Assembly (NCBI GenBank): GCA_018136815.1
Contig: CM030935.1
Coordinates: 5,261,921 to 5,325,920, forward strand
Direction: 5' to 3'
Origin: Isochrysis galbana
Taxonomy: Eukaryota > Haptophyta > Isochrysidales > Isochrysidaceae
Length of the DNA: 64,000 bases
Below, piece by piece: positions 44,401 to 54,149 of this stretch; within the stretch, counting starts at the first letter, position 1, and each line of letters starts with the position of its first letter. The position numbers were made by a program, and so were the translations under genes. The notes under the pieces are model-generated. The model was not told the DNA's origin and made no database searches. It was given only the letters and a program-made list of their open reading frames with translations.

Positions 44401-44544
44401 AAATACCGTTAATACCCCTCCTCAAAAGCACTAATACTATCTAATATGTTGGCGGCATGCTGCTAATACTATCTAATATGTTGGCTCTCGAGCACTAATA
44501 GGTTCAAACATGTTGGCTCCGATTGCAACCTATTCACAACCTTA
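41401..44544 (-). mobile_element. Inner autonomous hAT transposon with 8-bp target duplication
   Basis: Length 3,144 bp. Perfect 8-bp direct repeats CCGCTGGC flank it (41393-41400 and 44545-44552). Terminal inverted repeats: TAAGGCTGTGAATATGTT (left) and TAAGGTTGTGAATAGGTT (right, minus strand), two mismatches in 18. Subterminal 'actaatactatctaa' words occur at both ends. It carries one intact long ORF on the minus strand. The perfect duplication, good terminal repeats and intact ORF indicate a recent insertion that may still be mobile. Confidence 0.93.
41669..44092 (-). CDS. Chromodomain-hAT transposase
   Basis: 807 residues from the ATG at 44092 (MGKRKSQGSS); an upstream TTG extends the frame but not the homology. 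Domains in order: a chromodomain at about 14-60 (FEVDRIKARKLENGHPVYLI then AWKGYADEKHDTWEPLSNL, with the aromatic cage pattern W-K-G-Y/W-E-P); a BED-like zinc finger around 150-205 (YVCQELV, KICGTVL, LWNHHAGKHK); the hAT RNase H-like core (KVSDNASNMVKGWTGFDGGF, then CADHTIELSVKC); and the C-terminal dimerisation block PASSAGVERMFSRAGKMHDD. The product cuts and pastes DNA with 8-bp target duplications. The N-terminal chromodomain is unusual for hAT and could steer insertion to methylated histone H3. No frameshift or stop is seen. Confidence 0.92.
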   Translation of the reverse strand: MGKRKSQGSSADEELFEVDRIKARKLENGHPVYLIAWKGYADEKHDTWEPLSNLAGIEQDVAAFEAKQRKEMLDFAENLRARKKKQADTNKALDNEEADSSARTTWASLLHPANAGGADSKSLLKGTISKSATGLEGKKKAAIWMRYKPDVSTNAKPKHYVCQELVGQGEKAKICGTVLNASTGPTSLWNHHAGKHKNAYQELKGYLNVEVSDPGVSIGDSFQRTLKAAAFSDARKAECDLACARWLVKSARPVSLPETDEPFRNMISILTRDAWKPPNRRNVADNILKLSASGQVRVQVWFSNMVMDGVKPSMAGDIWSHKGCSLMGICMYGINSNWVLDEWLVAATPFGTTRHTGKAIDDVTVEALQRQGIKWREGGTVYEALHGKVSDNASNMVKGWTGFDGGFCADHTIELSVKCFTGANGVKQTFARAKGIVAYFHRSTAGIQDLGVIQKQLGLPIKKPVQDVATRWFSSYMMAEWFLEQREAVQMYDVKFGSEAAKNDAYKDNRLTHADWTILEQSMAVLAPCAQATKHLEGTNYVTISIVLPYLYRLIDGTADGPLRLPHKETGQQWLRVGQIDHQVRHARQLLHEDFKRRWIDELPIAQRETLDMCTLLDPRFKGYNFPGLAPGTNLDFEREHAISLLRRVWGNEWKTNSAAPAAGTSSAPREKPSKKLTPAAGRQAASSFFSTPLVPDEPLDEPDDGDVATTDELERYFMLHAEKNMDLDVLAWWKARDHSNLADPASGTPAGLPTLAKMARQYLGCPASSAGVERMFSRAGKMHDDLKAAQSDSTLEHSLLAAANAL

Positions 44545-44552
44545 CCGCTGGC

Positions 44553-44580
44553 GGATCCCGAGGCGCCCAAACCTTTTTTT
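44553..44580 (+). repeat. tRNA-like / SINE sequence, 3' part with T7 terminator
   Basis: Continuation of the sequence interrupted at 41400: 'ggatcccgaggcgcccaaac' followed by TTTTTTT (44574-44580), a Pol III type terminator. Confidence 0.55.
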
Positions 44581-44750
44581 AATATTCCAACTATCTAGAT
44601 AATACTGATAATACTGATAATAGGTTTGGCAGAAGCACTATCTGTATCTATCTAGATAGCCGAAGGGCACTATCTATATCTATCTAGATAGCAAAAAACG
44701 CCCAAACCTAATATCTAGATAGCTCCAAATGAAACCTATTCACAGTCTTA

Positions 44751-44911
44751 GGCGACAAGGGAGGCGACAAAGGAGGCGAGGGCAACAAGGGCGAATGGGC
44801 GAATGTAGGATCCTGCGACGGTGACTCGTGGCTAGCCTGTAGCCTGCAAGGAGGGAACATAGAAACGCAAACAACTTCTAAAACAAAAAGGTTGATCGCG
44901 GATGCGACAGC
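44751..44911 (+). repeat. Dispersed repeat R1, 3' part
   Basis: Resumes R1 after the hAT insertion with the second target copy, then 'gggaggcgacaaaggaggcg' and on to 'gatcgcggatgcgac'. Aligns to 50287-50431 of the paralogue. Confidence 0.9.
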
Positions 44912-45480
44912 CACAAAGGGGCGCGACGGCAAGGAGCGAGGGGCGAGTTACGAGTGAATAGTTCTACAAGTTAACAGTAAAACTCCGCGGCAAAACAAGA
45001 TCGATTGAGCACAAAGACAAAGACGCAAGGTCAGAAGTCGATCGCGGATGCTACATGGATGCGACATCTGCCTCGCGCCGCGCAAGTAGCGGCTAGTTTT
45101 CCGAGATTTTTAGTGTCTTTTTTAGACCCAAACCACAAACCACTATCTCTCACATGGAACTAGGCTAAAAAAGACACTAAAATCCACTATTTTTTTTTAC
45201 TAGGCTAGCGGGTGCGCCGCGAAATGCGCATGAGCCTAGAGCCTAGAGCCTAGTAAAAAATCTAAATCTAGCGCCGCCACGCGAAATCTCGAAATATCAT
45301 CGAAATTTGGGGGTGCGGGCTCGAATAAATGTGAACGAAATCTCACAGAAAATGTGGGCGAGTTGAAAACGAAATCCTGACCCCCAGCTATAGCCAGGGG
45401 GGTGCTCCTCGCTCTAGAGTAGAGTAGTAGAGTGGCCGGAAAGATAGATGCTCTAGCCTGCAGTTCTAAGTTCTAACGCC
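44912..45480. other. Repeat-derived intergenic DNA
   Basis: Contains a second partial end of R1 ('gatcgcggatgc' near 45043), and a T-rich SINE-like tail similar to the 3' end of the 6.3-kb repeat ('ctcgcgccgcgcaagtagcg' near 45074). It also has short inverted blocks 'gactaggctaaaaaagacactaa'-like around 45110-45185. No gene. Confidence 0.55.
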
Positions 45481-45481
45481 T

Positions 45482-46295
<814 letters not shown>

Positions 46296-46319
46296 CTACG
46301 TGGGGGCAGGGGAAACTCC

Positions 46320-48797
46320 ATGCCAGCCAGGCGACCTTCTCCTATGCGGCTCGACCATCTGGGCGACGACTCCTTTGCATCGATCGCGCCCCACCTCTCC
46401 GCGCAGGACGACCGCAGCCTCCGCCTCACCGCCCGCCGCTTCCATCAGCTGCCGCTCCGTCGCGACGCTGCGCTCGTTCGCGCACTCGACAAGATATGCT
46501 TCGTCGGCGCCCCTCAGGCGCAGGAAGACGAGGAACTGCTAGAGGCGCTCGATCTGCTATTTACCTCCGACACCCTCCAAAATCGCATGCGCTGCGCCAG
46601 TCTGATGCGTGTGCCCGAAGAGCTCGGTGTCCCATTCCTGCCAGATGCCATCACCATACTGTACATCATCTTCTCCATTGTGCGTGTGGGTGACGTACAT
46701 TTTGGCGCGGCCTTCTGCGATGTGTTTGAATTGCCGAGTGCTGCCGCGTGGCTACGCCAGGCTCGGCCACCCACCCTCCAGACGTTAGCGCTCGCGGTGC
46801 ACAACTGGCGCGGGCATGATGCGGCCGTCGCCAGGTCGGCGCTGCTCCACTCAATTTGGCATCCTCTGATCGACCGATCTCCCTTGATCCCCGTGGACTT
46901 GGGCGATGCTTGGTCTGACGCGACGGAGACCGAGCAAGGCATGCTTGCTGTCGCCTGCTTGACCATGCTGAGCGATCCCTCGGTTGTACCGGAACTGGAC
47001 GCCACAGCCTGTTTCGCCATTGCGAATAGTGAGATCGAATGTGCACCAAAGGAGGTGCTGATCCAACACGCTCGCCGCCTCAACGCGGAGCTCGGCTTAC
47101 AGCACGTGCCTGCGCTCCGCAACAGCGCCAGTGAAGACGCGTGGGCACTGCTTTCTGGCATTGTGCGTCGTCACAACCAGGAGGACATCGCCGCTACCGA
47201 CGACAAACTGGCGGCCGCGGCGCTCCGGAGCGCTGGGCGCGGATGCAAGGATGCGGCAAACGTCTTCATCAGCATAGAACCCAAGCTGTCCGAGACTCAA
47301 AGGCGTGACGTTTCTGACGAGGCATGCGAGCTGCTACCCGGCCACGTTCAGCGCAGGGAAGATACGAAGCTGGCTGTATCCATGATGCGAGTCATCATGA
47401 AAGGAAACGGCGCTCTGCATGACCTTTTGTTTGGGCTAGTTGATTCCTCCCCCTTGCGCTTTGCGGCCGTGGAGACTCTCATCCGGCTGCATGCCCCACC
47501 AGCTCGCTTCACCAAGTCTATGCTCCAAGCGCTCGAGTCCGACGATCACGCTCATTGTAGGATCATCAGGCAAGCCTTCCGCCACGCGTCGAAATGTCGC
47601 GACAGAGCTCTCGATTTCGCGGACCCGCATTTCTTGAAGTACGCGATGCCGCAATGCACCGAGAAACAGACCACGATCGTTGAACGCATGGCTCGCGTGG
47701 TTGTCGCTGGCGGCGTCGGTGTCCTCGAGGAGATTCGCCCCTTCTTTAATGCCGAAGACTCCCAGTTCGAAGCCTACGTGGCTCAATCGTTGACCTCGTA
47801 TGCCACCGCAGCCAAGGCGCTCGCGAAGGATCGGCCCGACTGCCCCGCGGCCAAAGCGCTCGAGTCTCTAGGCCAGCCGGCCAGCCGCATTGGAGCCTCG
47901 CCGCGACCCGATGCCGATGCCCTCGCCGCAATGAAATCTGACGGCGGCACAGACAACTCAGACAACTCCCTTGAGCTCATAGAGCAATTAGCCTCGGAGC
48001 TGCGGGCTGTCAAGGGGAGTGCCGACCCATGGCCCAAGGTGAAGGAAATCCCATGGCCCAAGGTGATGCACATCCTGAAGGGTCGCGATCCAGCAGTCAT
48101 CGCTATGACTGGCGACGACCTGGCGCTCGCGGCGCTCACGAATGCTATGCGTCCCAATGCCCCGATGCCGATTGCATTATTTTTAAGCCTGGTACCAGTC
48201 TTGCCCCTAGATCAGAAGGAAAGCGTTTCCAAGGAAGCCCTCAAGCTCCTGCAAACACAGCGCCAACTGCTCCTCCGGACCCCGGGGAAAGTGAAGCTCA
48301 TGCTCAGCATGATGGACGCTGTCCACGATGCTAGTGAGGACGATTACAAGACCCTCGCTGCGTATGTAGTAGTATCAAACCAACCCAATCAGCGGCAGGC
48401 GAGCGTGAAGGCGGTGCAAACTCTTATTCGGCTCGGTGCACCGCCTTCAATGTTCGACGAATCCATGTTCAAAGTACTCGGACAACTCTCCTCTGAGGAG
48501 TCGGAAACGCTCGCCGATGCGTTTGTGCATGCAGTTGTGTGCGCAGACAGAGTCCGCAAATGGAGATTCCTGAGAAACGAACATCTCAGCAAGCATTTCT
48601 TTCCCACCACTTTCCCAATGCACACGGCCGCGATGGTGCAAAACATCGTTGCAGCTGGTGGTGTGTCGCAGCTTGCAAGCGTCGAGGAGCATGTGGCACG
48701 ATCGCTGCGGGCGTACTTTGCCGTTGCTGCCGCGTTTGCAGAAACGCGAAAGGAAGGACATGCAGCCCAGGCGCTCAAGCTGGCCACGCGCGGCTGA
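46320..48797 (+). CDS. F-box-like protein with duplicated alpha-helical module
   Basis: 825 residues, one exon. The N terminus, RLDHLGDDSFASIAPHLSAQ followed by DDRSLRLTARRFHQL, has the spacing of an F-box (short helix, L-x-x-L-x-D, C-terminal R-x-F), which would link a substrate to an SCF ubiquitin ligase; this is inference. The rest is helical without a named repeat. An internal duplication of roughly 230 residues is visible: KLAVSMMRVI, AVETLIRLHAPPARFTKSML and VVVAGGVGVLEEI in the first half against KLMLSMMDAV, AVQTLIRLGAPPSMFDESMF and NIVAAGGVSQL in the second. The ATG at 46320 is followed by another at 46344. No membrane segment. Confidence 0.8.
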   Translation: MPARRPSPMRLDHLGDDSFASIAPHLSAQDDRSLRLTARRFHQLPLRRDAALVRALDKICFVGAPQAQEDEELLEALDLLFTSDTLQNRMRCASLMRVPEELGVPFLPDAITILYIIFSIVRVGDVHFGAAFCDVFELPSAAAWLRQARPPTLQTLALAVHNWRGHDAAVARSALLHSIWHPLIDRSPLIPVDLGDAWSDATETEQGMLAVACLTMLSDPSVVPELDATACFAIANSEIECAPKEVLIQHARRLNAELGLQHVPALRNSASEDAWALLSGIVRRHNQEDIAATDDKLAAAALRSAGRGCKDAANVFISIEPKLSETQRRDVSDEACELLPGHVQRREDTKLAVSMMRVIMKGNGALHDLLFGLVDSSPLRFAAVETLIRLHAPPARFTKSMLQALESDDHAHCRIIRQAFRHASKCRDRALDFADPHFLKYAMPQCTEKQTTIVERMARVVVAGGVGVLEEIRPFFNAEDSQFEAYVAQSLTSYATAAKALAKDRPDCPAAKALESLGQPASRIGASPRPDADALAAMKSDGGTDNSDNSLELIEQLASELRAVKGSADPWPKVKEIPWPKVMHILKGRDPAVIAMTGDDLALAALTNAMRPNAPMPIALFLSLVPVLPLDQKESVSKEALKLLQTQRQLLLRTPGKVKLMLSMMDAVHDASEDDYKTLAAYVVVSNQPNQRQASVKAVQTLIRLGAPPSMFDESMFKVLGQLSSEESETLADAFVHAVVCADRVRKWRFLRNEHLSKHFFPTTFPMHTAAMVQNIVAAGGVSQLASVEEHVARSLRAYFAVAAAFAETRKEGHAAQALKLATRG

Positions 48798-49404
48798 TGT
48801 GTTTGCAACCCTGCGTTGCGCTATCTACGCCTCCGGTTCGATAGCGGGTACGCTTCACGAGATTAGTAGTGGATGTGTGCTCGCACACTCAAGCTGCAGG
48901 TTAGAGCACGGAGAGAACAAAGAGAGGGAGAGCGGGAGGTTTGCAACCCCCGCGATGGCAAGTGGTTAGTAGGTATTGGGCCACGTGACTTTAGTGAACG
49001 GGCGGAGAGGGGCGAGGAGGAAGAGGGGAAGGGGCACGGCGGCTGGGAAACCCGTGGACGGTGGCAGGCTTCTGACAGCGCAGCTACTTATTTCTCGAGG
49101 ACCGACCAGGCGTCAGCTGTTAGGGCCGCTTCTTTTGAGCGACGAGAGTGGCTCTCCCCACCCCCACCCCCAGTGCCTTTCGCCGGTACGTTGGTTTTCA
49201 CCCGGGTAACTTGTGGCTTTTGGTTGTTGGGAATTTAACGAGAGTTGAGGACGGGCGGGGGGGGGGAGGGGCAATTGTGCTGTATCAATGGCAAACCCAT
49301 AACCGCAACAGCCACCTCCGAACGGAGCCAAGATGTGTTGTATTCAGGCCTTTTGACATGAATGTTTCGGCATGAGCACGAGCACGAGCCTTCCACAGTG
49401 TGAC
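48798..49404. other. Intergenic, no gene seen
   Basis: 3' flank of the F-box-like gene, GC-rich, with a G9 run near 49257. No ORF with domain similarity. Confidence 0.5.
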
Positions 49405-49570
49405 AAAAAAATCTTCTTAAAAATTCCGCTACGTGTGCGGCATGAGGGAGTGTGCTCGTGGACCTCCCTACTACCCAACCTTTAAACCCTAACACCCCCC
49501 TCCCCCTTCCCCAGTTCCCTCTTTAGCGGAGAAGCTGGTTCCGGGGAGGCCGCGCGCGCTGCTTCGGCCA
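49405..49570 (-). repeat. SINE-like dispersed repeat, copy 2
   Basis: Minus-strand copy of the repeat at 6341-6520: begins 'ggccgaagcagcgcgcgcgg' (minus strand) and ends 'tttttaagaagattttttt'. Some 80-85% identity by eye. Confidence 0.8.
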
Positions 49571-50191
49571 GGAGTTGGTGACGGATCCGAGGTTACCACT
49601 ACCCCAGATGGGAACAGAGGGGACGGAAGGGAAGCGGCGAGAGGCGCGGCGGAAGTTGGGGGGTGGCCAATGACGGGCTGGACCACCTCCTCAGCAGAGT
49701 AAGGCGGGAGGACGGGCTTTGGCGAGGGCGAGCGCGACGACGGAGCGGACATGGCTGGGCGGGTCGGAATGGATAGGCTGAGGCTGAGGGAGTGGTGAGG
49801 TTTGGTATTGAGGTAGTGTTGAGAACGAGGGACGAGAACGGGAACGAGAACGAGAACGAGAGCGACGAACGAAGAACGACAGACGACAGACGGCTAGGGG
49901 CCGATGGACCGACGAGATGACACTACACTCACGTCAACACTCAACACTCTCCACACTAACGTATCCTTATCACGGAACGCACAGGAACCTGCTGATAGAC
50001 CAAACAAGGAAGAGAATGCCGACAAGAGAGCCACGGGGCGACGGACGATCCGACGGGGGCGACAGTTACGCACAGGAATAAGGAGGGAATCTTTCGAAAA
50101 CCCTTAAGTGATTTGATGAAGACCGATGTAAAATAGCGCCACGGTATAATCCAACGGCCAACACCTGAGGGGGAATCAGGGTCACGCAAGG
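49571..50191. other. No gene; AG-rich words
   Basis: Includes a GAACGAGAACGAGA run (about 49825-49890) similar in words to the 5' array at 646-905. No coding evidence. Confidence 0.5.
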
Positions 50192-50431
50192 GGGCGGTTC
50201 CTTGCACCGGCGATACCTAAACGCGCGACTTAGCCTAAAACGCGAGGAGCACGCAAGGAGGTAAGCCAGGTGAGGGGCAAGCAGGCGACGAGGGAGGCGA
50301 CAAAGGAGGCGAGGGCAACAAGGGCGAATGGACGAATGTAGGGCCCTGCGACGGTGACTAGTGACTAGCCTGCAAGGAGGGAACATAGAAACGCAAACAA
50401 CTTCTAAAACAAAAGGTCGATCGCGGATGCG
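50192..50431 (+). repeat. Dispersed repeat R1, uninterrupted copy
   Basis: Contiguous version of the sequence split at 40688/44751. It shows the pre-insertion site: '...aagcaggcgacgagggaggc'. It extends from 'gggcggttccttgcacc' to 'gatcgcggatgcgatag'. Confidence 0.92.
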
Positions 50432-50835
50432 ATAGTTGGAGAGAAGGGGGCGGGAGACTATGGTTTCTCCTTGGCTCTGGCTCGGCTTGTATCATCTTCT
50501 CTTTCTCTTATCGGTAGAAGGGGCGCAACGAAGACTACCGGTAGCTTTAAAGACAACGACTTCGCAGTGTTGGAACTAGATCATATTAGCATCTTGAATT
50601 TTGTGTGTGTGCCCAGACACCTTGTATAGTCACTATCTAATAGTCCCGCAGCTTGAAATCTAAAAACTCGAAAGCGAAAAACGATTTTTTTGTACACGAA
50701 TGTTGAAGACTACGGTCATTGACGTTCGATGACCCGCGGGCAGATTCACACATACAGACTCACAGGCCACCTGAGACCGCCAACCCCGTGGATTGGGGCC
50801 CTACTATGCATTCCCTACAACTTTGCCGCAGAGAT
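50432..50835. other. No gene seen
   Basis: AT-richer than the window average, no ORF on either strand beyond chance. 3' flank of the small minus-strand ORF. Confidence 0.5.
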
Positions 50836-51225
50836 CTACCCCAAGAGAGTGTGTATCATATAAACCAGTGTGAATGATTTATCAGCCTCGCAAATGGCAT
50901 GTAAGGTGTCTTTAATGTTCGTATAGTGCTTGAAATCGAATGAACTGAATAAGGACTTACATTCGAAAGTGTACGTCCACAAATTTGGGTTCGACTCAAG
51001 CAGCCTCCTCAGGGAGTTGTTGCTCCCCCCCGGGTTGACCCCAACCGGCGGCGGCGGACTGATGCTGTCTAATGCTTCCGCCATAACCTGCATGGCAGAT
51101 TTAGAAGTGGCATATGGCGGAAAGAGAGGTAAGATGAATTTTTTAAAGTTATCGTCCATCTTTCTTATGATCCATTGCAATCGCTTGCGTACTACATCAT
51201 CAGCCGCCATTCCATTTATAGACAT
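50836..51225 (-). CDS. Hypothetical small protein
   Basis: 129 residues from a good ATG (MSINGMAADDVVRKRLQWII). It is mostly helical and amphipathic, with KMDDNFKKFILPLFPPYATS, a short PPPP loop, and WTYTFECKSLFSSFDFKHYT near the C terminus. It uses more A/T-ending codons than its neighbours, and a low-GC block surrounds it, so transfer (for example from a large DNA virus or virus-like element) is possible but unproven. No family recognised. No intron signal or partner ORF is visible. Confidence 0.5.
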   Translation of the reverse strand: MSINGMAADDVVRKRLQWIIRKMDDNFKKFILPLFPPYATSKSAMQVMAEALDSISPPPPVGVNPGGSNNSLRRLLESNPNLWTYTFECKSLFSSFDFKHYTNIKDTLHAICEADKSFTLVYMIHTLLG

Positions 51226-51333
51226 GGTTGAGCACTGTGAGGTGGGTGCCTTTGCTTAAATACTAGACGATTTTTTGGTACCGGCGCATCGCGTATTTGG
51301 AAACGAGGGGTACCAAATGAAGGCAAACGACCT

Positions 51334-51600
51334 TCCCTCTTTAGCGGAGAAGCTGGTTCCAGGGAGGCCGCGCGCGCTGCTTCCGTTGTTTTTTCAGCCT
51401 CTGGAAGAAACCGACTTTCGCTGTTACTAATAGGTGGTATCTCGCAAGGATCGCTCTTAAGATCGTCCTAACGGACCTACCGTCCGCGTTGCCATATTGG
51501 ATGTTGTAAAAGTCAGTCCGCAGGTATGCCGCGCACTCTTCCATCCGCACAGTGTGAGAAAAAGTCCCGCTAGGTGACAATGAGCAATAAGCCCCCCCCC
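51334..51600 (-). mobile_element. LINE fragment joined to SINE-like repeat (chimera)
   Basis: Minus strand, 5' to 3': a degenerate block aligning with the LINE around MEECAAYL, then directly TDFYNIQYGNADGRSVR and ILARYHLLVTAKVGFF, which lie about 300 residues further on in the full LINE at 4.4-6.2 kb. The LINE part stops within the KKQR motif and continues seamlessly into the first 50 bp of the SINE-like repeat (gaagcagcgcgcgcggcc). It is an internally deleted, truncated copy, not functional. Confidence 0.85.
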
Positions 51601-51630
51601 GCTGTTGGGAGGCGTGCCATTGCGTAGGGG

Positions 51631-51756
51631 TGATGGCGATTGAACGCTTCTCCATGTGTAGGCTGATGGTGATTGAACGCTTTTCCATGTGTGGGGTGAT
51701 GGTGATTGAACGCTTTTCCATGTGTGGGGTGATGGTGATTGAGCGCTTCTCGCCTT
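51631..51756. repeat. 33-bp tandem repeat
   Basis: 'tgatggtgattgaacgc' starts at 51631, 51664, 51697 and 51730 (period 33). On the minus strand it would read as an 11-residue repeat MEKRSITITPH, but no gene context supports translation. Confidence 0.93.
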
Positions 51757-52286
51757 AGAGCAATAGAAACTAGAAACTCTCTCTCTCACCATGCCTGCCC
51801 CCAATCTTACCATGAACCGGGCCCGTCGTAGGCTGTACGCGGGCCGCACGACGGACCCCCTAAAAAAAGGAACGAAGAAGGGAAGGGGAAAGGGTAGAGG
51901 GTTCAAGGAGAAGGAGCAAGGGGATGTATGGCTAAGATATGTGCGGGCGACGTCATAGTCTATCATAGTCATAGTCATAGGCGTGGTGGCAGCGTGGTAA
52001 GCTATAAGCTGTGCCGTGCTAGTAATAGGCGCTAGCCGCGAATTTTCAGACGTTTTCTTGTGGCCCGCCATGGGCATGAACTACGTATAGACTTAGTTCT
52101 GGGAAACTGAAAGCAAAAGCTAAATGTGAGTGCGCCTCTTCTCCCCCTCTTTCTTCCCCCTCCAATACCAATAGCACAGAGCACTCTTTTCACCTTCGGG
52201 GTTGATATGGTTGACCTTTGACACTAGCCGTACAACGACACGGCGCCATGCCGCGCGGCAGCATTCAATTTTACTAACTATCGGTA
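51757..52286. other. Intergenic, no gene seen
   Basis: 3' flank of the LRR kinase gene; a short 'catagtcatag' run near 51955-51980. No ORF with domain similarity. Confidence 0.5.
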
Positions 52287-54063
52287 TCAAAGCTTTGCAT
52301 CTTGCAGATCGCTGCATATCTGCTCGAATGATGGTCGGTCGTCTATAGGCCCCATGCAAGAACGTCTGAGTTGCTCAAGAGTTGCCTTCAGGTTGCTTGC
52401 AGTACCCGCAACTGTTGCTACCTCCATACTGCCTGCACCGTAGTCCAGGTGAGCCGCAAGTTCTTCCACCAGACAACCAAAGGCGCGCACTTCAATTCGC
52501 TCGAATGGCTCAAGGGCGATACTTGTGCTCTTGTAACAGAAGGCCGCACCAAAGTCACCTAGTCTGGGCTCGCCGTCGGCGTTGTTGATCATGATGTTAT
52601 GCGCGTACATATCCCCATGCGAATACCCATCACGATGGAGCTGAGCCAACGCCGATGCTATGCCGCGCACGACCTGAAACAAAGCAAGTGGAGATTGGCT
52701 GACTAGTCAAGACCAGCCGCCATGGGGGAAGTGGCGATGATCATGACCAACGCAGCCTAGGTAAGCAGCTTCCGGAAAGCGTGCCATGTGGCAGCATGTT
52801 ATACATTCTGCCTCCCGATGTCTAGTGCTTTCGAGACGGACATCAACAATGCTACCTTGCGGGTAGGATCTGCAACCATGGAGTCAGGGCCCTTACCCGC
52901 AAGGCGACAGCCTCGGTGAAGATAGTCCCAGGCTTATATGTATCCCGAGTGCAGGTGTCAAACGTAGGCGGCTCTCCTAAGTTGGAGTGATCGACCAGAA
53001 GCTCTTGCACGAGACCCAGTTCCGGACCAGCCAGCCGTCCTAGAACTCGTATCTGCGGCAACGGGGATCGGAGCGATGGAGTGGGCAGCCGGCAGCGCAA
53101 ACCTTCAGAGAAAGGCTAGGGTTGATCTCCGCCGGGGCGAGCGCAAGTGCTAGCATTCATGCCGCAGCATCAGAGTTCAGGCGTTCGCAGACACTTGGCA
53201 ATTGTCGCAGGCCTGACCATGTTTTGATGAGAGACTGCGCCTGATGCATCAACCTCGTGCGTGGGATCGCCATCAGAGACCGTTGCCGAGGCGCGGAAGA
53301 TCTTTACGGCAACTTGGAGAGGCAAACTGGAGGCCTCGTCGACATCAGGGGTTGACCTGTGCCAGATGGCCCTGTGCACAGTGCCTCCGGCGCCACGGCC
53401 AATTACTTCAAGCATCTCGAGCTCTGAGGAAGAAACCTCCGGCGGCGGCGGCACACGCTGTCCCTTGACGGCAACGCACGGGTTGCCCGCGAGGGCGACC
53501 CACGCGAGCTTCGGGAGGTACAGGAGACCCGCCGGCAGCTCTGCGAGCCGGTTGTCCGAGAGTCGTATGAGCTCGAGGGCGGTGCATTTGCAGATATCGT
53601 CAGGAAGCGACACGATCCGGTTGTTGGCGAGCATCAGCTTGCGCAGCCCGCTCAGGGCGCCGATGGATCGTGGGAGCGCAGTGAGCCGGTTGTCGGTGAG
53701 GATGAGCCAGTGGACACTGGCGGGCACCGCATCCTCCCCGAGGTTCACGAGCTTGTTCGACTTGAACGAGAGCATTCCCAGGCTACATAGCTTACCGACC
53801 GGCTCAGGCACCACCTCGAACCCGCAGCCCAGCGCGAAGAGCGTGCGGAGAGAGGAGGAGAGGTGAGAGAGTTCGTCCGGCAGAGAGCGCAGAGAAGGAT
53901 TAAGGCTCAGATCGAGCATCTCGAGGTGGGTGAGCGCGCCCAGCTGCGAGGCAACAAATTCAGGAACCTCAGATACACCCAGTCCCTTCAGGCTCAGCCG
54001 CCGCCCGCCCCCAAGGCACTCGTCCAGCGCAGCGAGCGCGCGCGCCGTCGCTTCCGCCGCCAT
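52287..54063 (-). CDS. LRR protein kinase (3 exons)
   Basis: Exons 54063-53218, 53052-52897 and 52673-52287 (both introns phase 0; donors GTCAGG and GTAAGG, acceptors GCCGCAG and TTTCAG) give about 462 residues. N-terminal half: six or so leucine-rich repeats (HLEMLDLSLNPSLRSLPDEL, LILTDNRLTALPRSIGALSG, LIRLSDNRLAELPAGLLYLP). Then a kinase: glycine loop VIGRGAGGTV, VAVKIF with the ATP lysine, HEVDASGAVSHQNM joined across intron 1 to IRVLGRLAG, catalytic HGDMYAHNI (HRD replaced by HGD, Asp and Asn kept), and LGDFGAA. No signal peptide or membrane helix, so it is cytosolic. The activation segment is short with no APE motif. The ATG at 54063 is chosen; the upstream frame has only a GTG. Likely a Ser/Thr or Tyr kinase with an unknown ligand. 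Confidence 0.9.
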
Positions 54064-54149
54064 CGTCTGCTTCTTCACTTTCTACACCCAAAGTCGAGTT
54101 GTTTTTTCCCTTTAATTTCTAGGAGGTCGCGTCCCTTTACCCTTTACCT

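Larger units (their letters stand above)
40689..44750. mobile_element. Outer hAT element (relic) with 8-bp target duplication
   Basis: Bounded by perfect 8-bp direct repeats GGCGACAA (40681-40688 and 44751-44758). Terminal inverted repeats: left TAGGGCTGTGAACATGTT, right (minus strand) TAAGACTGTGAATAGGTT. Subterminal 'ctatctatatctatctagatag'-like palindromes cluster at both ends (about 40745-40802 and 44639-44722). Without the younger insertion it is only about 0.9 kb and keeps just a C-terminal transposase fragment. The paralogous empty site at 50.3 kb confirms the borders. Confidence 0.9.
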
